Source: CAYQSU01 sp964420325
GTDB lineage: Bacteria; Pseudomonadota; Alphaproteobacteria; Rhodospirillales; Defluviicoccaceae
Length of the DNA stretch: 12,296 nucleotides
Assembly: GCA_964420325.1 (NCBI GenBank)
Contig: CAYQSU010000081.1
Location: 1 to 12,296 of the forward strand
Direction: 5' to 3'
Below the pieces are notes generated by a model that saw only the letters and a list, made by a program, of their open reading frames with translations, had not been told where the DNA came from and made no database searches. Positions 6,503-12,296 of this stretch are shown here, piece by piece (the stretch's first letter is position 1; every line of letters begins with the position of its first letter). A program made the translations under genes and the position numbers.

Positions 6503-6738
6503 GCGGCGGCTTCGACGCCAGCGAGGGCGATGTCAATCTCGGCCCCGCGCGCGCCCGCTGGCAGGCACGATCGCTCGGCGCGGAAAGCCGCCGGCTGGTA
6601 GCGCGGGACGACATGGTTCTCGACCAGCGCGGCGTTGACGCGGGCGTAGGCGTCGGGCGGTATTCTGTCGCTCGCCGCAGCCGGCCCGAGGAGCAGGGCG
6701 AAGGCGAAGGCCGTCAACAGGATCGGGACGCGGGCCAT
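6421..6738 (-). pseudogene. second imelysin-family gene, truncated after about 46 codons
   Basis: The ATG at 6738 lies 11 bases past the stop of the di-heme oxidoreductase gene. A signal peptide (MARVPILLTAFAFALLLG, cleavage near AAA at 20-22) is followed by PPDAYARVNAALVENHVVPRY, matching the start of the second imelysin often found downstream of the DUF1111 gene. From about 6598-6612 the frame reads through the antisense of the pbfA fragment and the end of phnX, and stops at 6421 after 105 residues. The GxHxxE motif and the helical core are missing, so the product should be inactive. The DUF1513 gene that commonly ends such clusters is also absent. Confidence 0.65.
6499..6612 (+). pseudogene. 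pbfA: N-terminal fragment of a PbfA-like (hydroxy-AEP ammonia-lyase/class III aminotransferase-fold) gene
   Basis: A TTG at 6499 overlaps the phnX stop as TTGA. The next ~38 codons read SGGFDASEGDVNLGPARARW, then QARSLGAESRRLVARDD. I match this from memory to the N-terminal region of PLP enzymes annotated as aspartate aminotransferase family in phnW-phnX operons, now called PbfA, which turns (R)-1-hydroxy-2-aminoethylphosphonate into phosphonoacetaldehyde. The expected continuation (FLHQSLSTP-like) is absent. Homology stops near 6612, where the sequence becomes the antisense of the second imelysin gene; the frame then runs on meaninglessly to 7029. The catalytic domain is lost entirely. Context supports the call, but the fragment is short. 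Confidence 0.5.
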
Positions 6739-6749
6739 GGCGCCCGCCG

Positions 6750-8252
6750 TCACAGCGAGTTCAGGAACGCAAGGAGGGCGTCGCGCTCCGCCTTGGTCAT
6801 GCCGACGACGCGCTGCTTCGCGGCCTCGGCTTCGCCCCCGTGCCAGAGGATGGCCTCCAGGATGTTGCGCGCGCGGCCGTCGTGCAGGAAGAAGCTGTGG
6901 CCGCTCACCGTCTCGGTGAGGCCGATGCCCCAGAGCGGCGCGGTGCGCCACTCGCGCCCGCTCGCCTCGCCCTCGGGCCGGCCGTCGGCCAGCCCCTCGC
7001 CCATGTCGTGCAGCAGGAAATCGCTGTAGGGCCAGACGAGTTGGAAGGATTGCTCTTCGCCCACGGAGTCCCGGCGCGTGACGAACTTCGGGGTGTGGCA
7101 GGCGGCGCAGCCCGACTCGTAGAACAGTGCCTTGCCGGCGAGCACCTGCGGGTCGTCGACGTCGCGGCGCGCCGGCACGGCGAGGTTGCGGGCGTAGAAC
7201 AGCAGGAGGTCCAGCATCCGGTCCGTCACCTCCACCCCCTCGCCCGGGTCGCGGCCGTCGGGCGCGGCGCGGCAGTCGGCCTGGGCTTCCGTGCAGTCGC
7301 CCCAGGGATCGGGCAGGAGCCGGGTCGAGAGGCCCATGTCGCCGGCGAAGGCGTGCGCGCTCTGGTCGGCGACCGTCGGCTGGCCCGCCTTCCAGCCGAA
7401 GCGGCCGAGCATGACCTCGCCGTGCGCGGCGCTCCACACCCGATTGGCGCGGCCGGAGATGCCGTCGCCGTCGGCGTCGTCCGGGTCGGCGCCCGCCAGG
7501 ATGTCCGTCTCCGGGATCGCCTCGATCAGGCCCATGCCGATCATCGGCGGCGCGACCCGCGGCGACAGCATGGTCTCAGGATGCAGCGGTCCGTAATTGA
7601 GCCCGGTGACGCCGTAGGTCGGCTGGCGCAGGCGCACGACCTCGCCGTCGGAAAGCGCGACGGCATCCTCCGCGTAGGCGATGGTCATGGCGCCCTCGGC
7701 CAGCACGCCCTGCACCGAGAAGTTCTGGAGCTGACCGCCATAGGTGGGCTCGGGAATGGTGGCGGCGCGGTAGGCGGCCAGCGCTTGGTGCTCCGCCGCC
7801 GACTGCGGCGGCACGGAGAGGCGCAGGAACATGGAGACCGCCGCCTCGCCCGGTGCCGGCGGTCGGCCGCGCCCGTCCTTGAGGTGGCAGGACTGGCAGC
7901 CGCGGGCGTTGAAAAACGGTCCGAGACCGTCGGAGGAGGTGGTCGAGGACGGCGACGAGACCCAGAGCTTGCGGAAGATGCCGTCGCCGACGCGGAAGTC
8001 GAGCTGGCGTTCGAAGCTCATGTTCGCCGACGGGTGCGAAAAGGCGCTGGTATTGAGCGGCTTGAACGAGGTCGAGGCGCCGCCGGGGTTGAGCTCGTAG
8101 GGTTCCGCCTGCGCGAAGTCGGTCGCCGGCTGGATCACCCGTGCGACCCGCGCCGCCTCGTCCGCATCGCGCGCCAGCCCGAACCCCGCCAGGAGCGCGA
8201 AGCTCCCGGCGAGGCCGGTGACGAGGACGAGGCGGGCGGCGACGGCGGTCAT
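6750..8252 (-). CDS. di-heme c-type oxidoreductase (DUF1111, thiol-oxidoreductase-like)
   Basis: This is a 500-residue exported protein with an N-terminal hydrophobic signal segment (residues ~5-27). It has two heme c attachment sites: Cys119-Cys122-His123 (CQSCH) in FFNARGCQSCHLKDGRGR, and Cys382-Cys385-His386 (CAACH). An acidic Asp-rich loop, DPDDADGDGISGR at 257-269, could bind calcium. The C-terminal WRTAPLWGIGL and FLHDGRARN segments are typical of the DUF1111 family, a distant relative of di-heme cytochrome c peroxidases. It acts in the periplasm. Imelysin lies immediately upstream (13-base gap) and a second imelysin downstream (11-base gap). This recurring trio is linked to iron acquisition, where the di-heme protein may perform iron redox chemistry; that role is inference. 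The start lacks a strong ribosome binding site, so coupling to imelysin translation is likely. Confidence 0.9.
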   Translation of the reverse strand: MTAVAARLVLVTGLAGSFALLAGFGLARDADEAARVARVIQPATDFAQAEPYELNPGGASTSFKPLNTSAFSHPSANMSFERQLDFRVGDGIFRKLWVSSPSSTTSSDGLGPFFNARGCQSCHLKDGRGRPPAPGEAAVSMFLRLSVPPQSAAEHQALAAYRAATIPEPTYGGQLQNFSVQGVLAEGAMTIAYAEDAVALSDGEVVRLRQPTYGVTGLNYGPLHPETMLSPRVAPPMIGMGLIEAIPETDILAGADPDDADGDGISGRANRVWSAAHGEVMLGRFGWKAGQPTVADQSAHAFAGDMGLSTRLLPDPWGDCTEAQADCRAAPDGRDPGEGVEVTDRMLDLLLFYARNLAVPARRDVDDPQVLAGKALFYESGCAACHTPKFVTRRDSVGEEQSFQLVWPYSDFLLHDMGEGLADGRPEGEASGREWRTAPLWGIGLTETVSGHSFFLHDGRARNILEAILWHGGEAEAAKQRVVGMTKAERDALLAFLNSL

Positions 8253-8265
8253 CGCCGGGGCCGGC

Positions 8266-9549
8266 TCACTGGAACACCTTGGCCGGATCGTCGAGGCTGT
8301 CGGACCCCAACAGGTCGATCGGCTGCAGGCCCAACGCCGCGACGATGCGCTCGATGGTCCGGGTCTGCTCGGTCAGCGCGTCGATCACGGCCTGCACGAC
8401 GGCGTTCCCCTCCGGGTTGTCCGGGCCGATCATCTGGTCATAGGCCTCGACCGTCTCGGCGCGCGCCTTGAGCGCGGCCATCGCCCGCTGCGTGGCGTCG
8501 AGCTTCGCCTGCATCTCGCGATCCAGTGCCGGATCGGTCGCGGCGACCAGCGCGGCGAGGCTCGGTCCGGCCACCTTGCTGCCGTCGATCCGCGTGTCGG
8601 TGCCGCGGTAGACGGCCAGCATCCCCATGACGTTGTAGTAGTGCGAGTTGTGGGTGTTGTCGGCGAAGCAGTCGTGCTCCTCCTCGGGGTCGTGCAGCAA
8701 GAGGCCGAGCTTCATCCGCTCGCCGGCGAGCTCGCCGTAGGAGAGGCTGCCGAGCCCGGTCAGGATCGCCACGAGGCCGGCATCCGGGGCGCGCTGCAAC
8801 CGCGGCTTGCGCGCCTCGCCGCCCGGCGCCCACTCTGCCGCCATCCAGGCGAGATCGTCGACCAGCAAGTCGGTTGCGACCTTCAGATACTTTGCCCGCC
8901 GGTCGCAGTTGCCGCTGGTGCAGGCTTCCCCCTTCGCATAGTCGGTCCAGGGGCGGTCGCCGTTGCCGGGGCCGGTGCCGTTCAGGTCCTGGCCCCAGAG
9001 CAGGAACTCGATGACATGATAGCCGGTGGCGACGTTGGCCTCGACACCGCCGATCTCGTGCAGCGTCTCGGTCAGCAGTTCGCGCGAGATCTCGGAGACG
9101 TCGATGGTCTCGCCGCCGAAGCGGATCTGCCGGTTGGCGATGACATTGGCCGTATAGAGCGGGTTCTCCCCGGAGGCCGTGCCGTAGGATGAGGCGACAT
9201 AATCGATCAGCCCCTCGTCGAGCGGCCAGGCGTTCACCTTGCCCTCCCAGTCGTCGACGAAGGCGTTGCCGAAGCGAAAGACCTCGGTCCGCATGTAGGG
9301 CACCCGCGCCTCGAGCCAGGCGGTGCGCGCGGCGCGCAGGCGTTCGGCGCCGGGCTGTTCGATCAACGCGTCGACGGCGCTTCGCAGGTCGCGGGCCTTG
9401 ACGAGCGCGTCCTCGTACATGGCCTGCGCCATGTCCGCGTAGTGGGCGACCACAGCTGCCTTGTCGGGCGCCTCGTCCTCCGCCGTCGCGGCGACCGGCA
9501 CCCCGGCGGCGAAAAGGGCCGCGGCGGCGGCAAAAACCGTTCGTCTCAT
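8266..9549 (-). CDS. imelysin family (M75, IrpA-like) periplasmic protein
   Basis: This 427-residue exported protein has a signal peptide at residues 1-23 (FAAAAALFAAGVPVAATA, cleavage before EDEAP). The family motif GxHxxE is present as GYHVIE at 176-181, next to FLLWGQDL. The second conserved block, EEEHDCFADNTHNSHYYN, lies near 289-306. Imelysins are periplasmic or outer-membrane proteins tied to iron uptake; peptidase activity has been claimed for some, but the GxHxxE site may bind metal instead. The start at 9549 is supported by AAGGGAG ending nine bases upstream and by the signal peptide; the frame stays open far upstream without convincing coding content. The 205-base gap to the porin gene holds no gene and is the likely site of its own promoter. 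I saw no clear Fur or Irr box. Confidence 0.93.
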   Translation of the reverse strand: MRRTVFAAAAALFAAGVPVAATAEDEAPDKAAVVAHYADMAQAMYEDALVKARDLRSAVDALIEQPGAERLRAARTAWLEARVPYMRTEVFRFGNAFVDDWEGKVNAWPLDEGLIDYVASSYGTASGENPLYTANVIANRQIRFGGETIDVSEISRELLTETLHEIGGVEANVATGYHVIEFLLWGQDLNGTGPGNGDRPWTDYAKGEACTSGNCDRRAKYLKVATDLLVDDLAWMAAEWAPGGEARKPRLQRAPDAGLVAILTGLGSLSYGELAGERMKLGLLLHDPEEEHDCFADNTHNSHYYNVMGMLAVYRGTDTRIDGSKVAGPSLAALVAATDPALDREMQAKLDATQRAMAALKARAETVEAYDQMIGPDNPEGNAVVQAVIDALTEQTRTIERIVAALGLQPIDLLGSDSLDDPAKVFQ

Positions 9550-9754
9550 CGCATGTGACTCCCTTCTCAGCTTACGGTTGTCTTGTGATCGCAGGAAGCA
9601 CTGCACCGGCACCACCAGTCCGAGCTCGGCTTGCTGCATGTCCCGGCATCTTCGGCAGCGACCGCGCGCGCCTGACCGATCTGGAGCCGTTCTGACAGCG
9701 CGTCCCCGCCCATGACGGCCGCAAGGATGGGGCTCATCCGCTGGCATCGAACGG

Positions 9755-11026
9755 TCAGAAGACGATGCCGATCTCGCCGCCGAAGACGACAGCGGTCGCG
9801 GCACTCTTGTCACCTGCCGGATCAAAGACCAGCTGCAGCGCCGGTCGGACATAGAACCACGGCGCAAAAGAAACCGTGTGGTTGATTTCCAAAACTTTTT
9901 CCGATCCAATCGGGTCCAGGTCATTGGAAAACTTGCCGTAGAGGAAGCCGACCGCTGTGCTATCGTCGCTCCGTCCCGGAATGAGCCCCTTGTAGACAAG
10001 GCCTGTGCCGAAAAATGACGGTACCTCGTTGATCGACTGGCGCGGCAGGAACGCGCCCACGGCCCACACGGTCAAACCGTCATCGAAGCTGTCAGCCTCG
10101 CGGTAGACCATCTGTTCCACTGACAGATAGAACCCTGGGTTGCCGCTCTTCTCGCTGCCGTCCTTGAGATCCTCGCGGTCGCCGGTCTCGCCGAAGACGC
10201 CGACCTTGGCGAGGCCGGGCAGGCCGACGGCAGGCTTGGGCCCGCTCCCGGCTCCAGGCTCCTCGGGCTGGTTCCATGCGTAGCTGAGCTCGCCAACGGC
10301 GAAGACGCCGTTCCCGGGATTGAGTGCGAAGTCGGTACCGTGGCGCGTATCATCGACGGTCTTTTCGTCGGCATTGTAAATGCCGACGGCAATCCGCAGG
10401 TGCTCCAACGGCTCGGCCGCGACGACGACGCCCCATTGGGCGAACGGCGCGGTGGTGTAACCGAAGTTGCTGTCTGGAATGTTCGATGGCACGCCGTTGA
10501 TGCCGCCGTTGACGTAGTTGGCGTAGATGTCGGAAGCGAGGAAATCCGCCTCGGTCGTCAGCCGGCCGACCTTGACCGTCAGCATGTCCTCGAACAGCCG
10601 TTGCTGCACATAGAGTTGCGAGAGGCGAACCTCTTCGCCGGTGAAAATCTGTTGCACGGCGAACACGTTGCCAACCTTGCGCTCCGAAAGGTCCCGCCCC
10701 GACGACCAGGCGCCGCTGGCGTAAGCGCTGAAGCCGCGGATACCGGCCAGCTTCTCGAAGTCGACCTCGACGCCGAAGTCGATGCGCCCGGCGTAGTCCC
10801 AGCCGTCGCCGTTGCCGGCATTGCCGTTGCGGACGGCCATCATGTCGGTGGTGTAGACGCCCTCGAAGGTGACTCCCGCATCCTCCAGTTGCGTCCGTAC
10901 ACCGCCCCAACTGCCGGTCGCGTAATCGCCGGACAGCCAGTCATCCAGGCTGTCGGCCGCCACCGGCATCGCCCAAAACGCCAGGGCCATACCCGCCATC
11001 GCCGTGTTCGACGTGGTTCGCGTCAT
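9755..11026 (-). CDS. OprB-like carbohydrate-selective outer-membrane porin
   Basis: This 423-residue beta-barrel protein has a signal peptide at residues 1-24 (AMAGMALAFWAMPVAA) and then the family entry DYATGSWGGVRTQLEDAGVTF followed by EGVYTTD. Alternating aromatic/polar strands run throughout, and the final residue is Phe in EIGIVF, the C-terminal signature of outer-membrane barrel proteins. OprB proteins let sugars or other small solutes cross the outer membrane. Its place between bacterioferritin-like and imelysin genes suggests a solute linked to iron supply, but nothing in the sequence shows specificity. I chose the ATG at 11026 rather than 11035 because AAAGGG at 11036-11041 directly abuts the latter and lies nine bases from the former. 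It starts 39 bases after the bacterioferritin-like stop, close enough for one transcript. Confidence 0.85.
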   Translation of the reverse strand: MTRTTSNTAMAGMALAFWAMPVAADSLDDWLSGDYATGSWGGVRTQLEDAGVTFEGVYTTDMMAVRNGNAGNGDGWDYAGRIDFGVEVDFEKLAGIRGFSAYASGAWSSGRDLSERKVGNVFAVQQIFTGEEVRLSQLYVQQRLFEDMLTVKVGRLTTEADFLASDIYANYVNGGINGVPSNIPDSNFGYTTAPFAQWGVVVAAEPLEHLRIAVGIYNADEKTVDDTRHGTDFALNPGNGVFAVGELSYAWNQPEEPGAGSGPKPAVGLPGLAKVGVFGETGDREDLKDGSEKSGNPGFYLSVEQMVYREADSFDDGLTVWAVGAFLPRQSINEVPSFFGTGLVYKGLIPGRSDDSTAVGFLYGKFSNDLDPIGSEKVLEINHTVSFAPWFYVRPALQLVFDPAGDKSAATAVVFGGEIGIVF

Positions 11027-11065
11027 CGAACTCATCCCTTTGCCGTGTGCCGCGACCGGGCGGTC

Positions 11066-11530
11066 TCAGGCGTCGCCGAAGGCGGCGAGCGTGCCGGGTT
11101 CGCGCAGCATCTTGTCGACCTCGCCCGCGTGTTGTTCCTCTTCGGCGATCAGCGTTCGGGCGTATTCCTCGAGCATGATCGAGCGCCCGGCGATACTCTC
11201 GAAAAGTTCCTCGTAGAGGCCGCGCGCGTAGTCCTCGTGGGCCAGGGACTCGCGCAGGATGTCGCCGATGTCGTGCTTGTGCGTCTCCAACAGCTCGCCG
11301 ATGCCGAGCGACGGATGACCGCCGAGATGCGTCACCAGTTCACCCGCCCGTTCGGCGTGAAAGAGACCTTCCGCCGCCTGTTTGCGCAGCCACTTGACGA
11401 TCGGGAGCCGGCCATAGCCGTAGACCATCAGCGAATAGTGCGTGTAGCGAACGACCCCGGCGAGTTCGGCCTCGAGGATCTTGTTGAGAAGGGCGATGGC
11501 CTTTTCTTTCTCGGTTGCGCTGAGGGGCAT
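11066..11530 (-). CDS. bfr: bacterioferritin-like iron-storage protein
   Basis: This 154-residue four-helix ferritin-fold protein has iron-site candidates Glu22 (EAELAGVVRYTHY), Glu54/His58, Glu99 (AHEDYARGLYEE) and the last-helix pair Glu131-His134 (AEEEQHAGEVDKML). It would oxidise and store Fe(II) in the cytoplasm. Two details differ from classical Bfr. The middle motif is ExxxH (54-58) rather than ExxH, with Gly55 in the usual glutamate place. The position of the heme-binding methionine is Leu56, so heme binding between subunits is doubtful. A related subfamily may share these features. The ATG at 11530 is preferred over one at 11548 because GGGAG at 11538-11542 sits seven bases upstream of it. 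Neighbours are a PadR-like regulator, a small ORF and a porin, all on the same strand. Confidence 0.8.
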   Translation of the reverse strand: MPLSATEKEKAIALLNKILEAELAGVVRYTHYSLMVYGYGRLPIVKWLRKQAAEGLFHAERAGELVTHLGGHPSLGIGELLETHKHDIGDILRESLAHEDYARGLYEELFESIAGRSIMLEEYARTLIAEEEQHAGEVDKMLREPGTLAAFGDA

Positions 11531-11597
11531 GGTGGATCTCCCGGTCATGTCATGAGGATTTGAGAAACGGGCACGGTGTTCGGCGGTGTTGTCCCGC

Positions 11598-11777
11598 TCA
11601 AGCGCAGGTTTTGTGCCCCCGGTGATGCGGTTCCGAAGTCTCCGCCAGAGCCATGCGAAAGGGCGCGCCGGGCGGGCGCCGACCGGACTCGGCCTTGCGC
11701 TTTGCGGCGAAGGTTTCGGCGGCCGCCACCAGGAGTGCGCCGACCAGCTTCGGGTCGAGATTGCGCCAGATCAGCAT
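11598..11777 (-). CDS. small 59-residue protein of unknown function
   Basis: A short frame starts at ATG 11777, 25 bases after the stop of the PadR-like gene, behind a clear GAGGAA ribosome binding site, and ends at TGA 11598-11600. The first half, MLIWRNLDPKLVGALLVAAA followed by ETFAAKRK, looks like an amphipathic or weakly membrane-associated helix with a basic end. The second half is polar and rich in Arg, Pro and His (EPHHRGHKTC near the end). Third positions are G/C-rich in the first 40 codons. It lies between the regulator and bacterioferritin-like genes on the same strand, so it is probably co-transcribed. I do not recognise a family; translation is supported only by the ribosome site, spacing and codon use. 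Confidence 0.5.
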   Translation of the reverse strand: MLIWRNLDPKLVGALLVAAAETFAAKRKAESGRRPPGAPFRMALAETSEPHHRGHKTCA

Positions 11778-11802
11778 GGTTCGATTTCCTCTGTTCTCCG
11801 GG

Positions 11803-12296
11803 TCATTCGGCGGCGTGCAGCAGGGCCTGCCAGGGGGTCATGCCCTGGAGCCAGGCGAACTCCGATTCAAGGCGGACCAGCTCGTACCGCAGATCCTGCA
11901 GCGCCGGCCCCGCCAATTCCGGCGAGAGGTCCTGCAGGTGTCGGACGACATCGATCGCCTGCCGGTACAAGGCGAGGAGGTCGATGACTTCGGCTCCGCG
12001 GTCGGGCGGCGGCAGGAGGTGCAGGAAGCACGACTTGACGCTCATGCAGGTGCGCATGCAGGCGCCGTCGGATCGCGCAATCGGTTGGCGCAGCAGGGTG
12101 GCGGCGTGCCGTCGTCCGCGAGAGGTGGTGGCGACCACCATGGCGCCCGACACCCCATCCTCGCGCACCTCGACCAACTGGTCTCGGCGGGCGCGTTCGA
12201 TGGTTGTGCCGATCACGTCCGCCGTGGGCTGCCAGTCGAGCGGCGCGATCCAGCGGGCCATGGTGCAGATGGCTTCGAACGAGGTGTCGTCGCCGT
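11803..12296 (-). CDS. PadR-like winged-helix transcriptional regulator (partial at right edge)
   Basis: The frame is open to the window edge: codons upstream of the ATG at 12261 read DDTSFEAICT with good codon use, so the true start lies outside. The N-terminal part fits a winged helix: a helix pair ending RARRDQLVEVRED, then the wing strand AMVVATTSRGRRHAATLL, with the G-R turn typical of PadR proteins. The C-terminal part is helical (LLALYRQAIDVVRHL, LRYELVRLESEFAWLQ) and resembles the PadR dimerisation helices. Between them Cys68, Cys72 and Cys78 (numbered from the ATG at 12261) form a CX3CX5C group that could bind metal or sense redox state. Placed first in a run with a small ORF and bacterioferritin-like gene, it may regulate iron storage. 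A non-regulatory helical protein cannot be excluded. Confidence 0.5.
   Translation of the reverse strand, partial: GDDTSFEAICTMARWIAPLDWQPTADVIGTTIERARRDQLVEVREDGVSGAMVVATTSRGRRHAATLLRQPIARSDGACMRTCMSVKSCFLHLLPPPDRGAEVIDLLALYRQAIDVVRHLQDLSPELAGPALQDLRYELVRLESEFAWLQGMTPWQALLHAAE

Noticed and set aside
6840..8471. 543-codon open frame on the + strand antisense to the di-heme oxidoreductase gene
   Set aside because: It is a mirror of a high-GC coding region. The peptide is low-complexity Arg/Gly/Val/Ala-rich with no motifs, while the minus frame has two heme sites and family motifs.
8218..9192. 324-codon + strand frame over the imelysin gene
   Set aside because: It is antisense to a protein with signal peptide and GxHxxE motif, and its composition is typical of a shadow.
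9550..9754. Gap upstream of imelysin searched for a Fur, Irr or RirA-type site and a terminator
   Set aside because: I saw no convincing palindrome of those types and no stem followed by a T-run.
10340..11563. 407-codon + strand frame across the porin and bacterioferritin-like genes
   Set aside because: It spans two real genes and their gap in antisense and shows no domain.
11586..11987. 133-codon + strand frame near the right end
   Set aside because: It is antisense to the small ORF and the PadR-like gene, Arg/Pro/Gly-rich, without a domain.

Overview
The window is about two-thirds GC with strongly G/C-biased third codon positions. Its gene families (split phosphonate cluster, imelysin/di-heme pair, OprB-like porin) point to a Gram-negative proteobacterium, most likely an alphaproteobacterium of the Rhodospirillales/Hyphomicrobiales kind. 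The species cannot be told from the sequence. No rRNA, tRNA or CRISPR array was seen.

Region 1 (1-3274, + strand) is an unusual two-gene unit. It encodes a cytochrome P450 followed, 60 bases later and behind a strong ribosome binding site, by a cyclooxygenase-like heme peroxidase (prostaglandin H synthase/linoleate dioxygenase superfamily). Fungi carry these two activities fused in one protein (the Ppo/linoleate diol synthases), so the pair is a candidate bacterial oxylipin-forming system. The peroxidase keeps the catalytic Tyr and proximal His, but has Asp where the distal His should be.

Region 2 (3296-6612, + strand) is a damaged 2-aminoethylphosphonate (AEP) catabolic island. It opens with a chimeric insertion-sequence relic: an IS3-type end and orfA start fused to an internal piece of an IS21-type istA. 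Next comes the first half of a periplasmic AEP-binding protein, fused by deletion to the last ~38 codons of an ABC permease. Intact phnW (AEP transaminase) and phnX (phosphonoacetaldehyde hydrolase) follow, and then the first ~38 codons of what looks like pbfA (hydroxy-AEP ammonia-lyase). The catabolic enzymes are intact and translationally coupled; the dedicated transporter is gone.

Region 3 (6598-12296, - strand) is an iron-related cluster. In transcription order it holds a PadR-like regulator with a cysteine triad (running off the right edge), a 59-codon small ORF, a bacterioferritin-like protein, an OprB-like porin, an imelysin (M75-type) lipo/periplasmic protein, a di-heme oxidoreductase (DUF1111), and a second imelysin cut off after ~46 codons at the same breakpoint that truncates pbfA. 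The two truncated genes meet tail to tail.

Three gene-internal breakpoints lie within about 3.2 kb (near 3430, 4425 and 6605). That suggests either repeated deletions around a mobile element or an assembly join. Reads spanning these points would decide.
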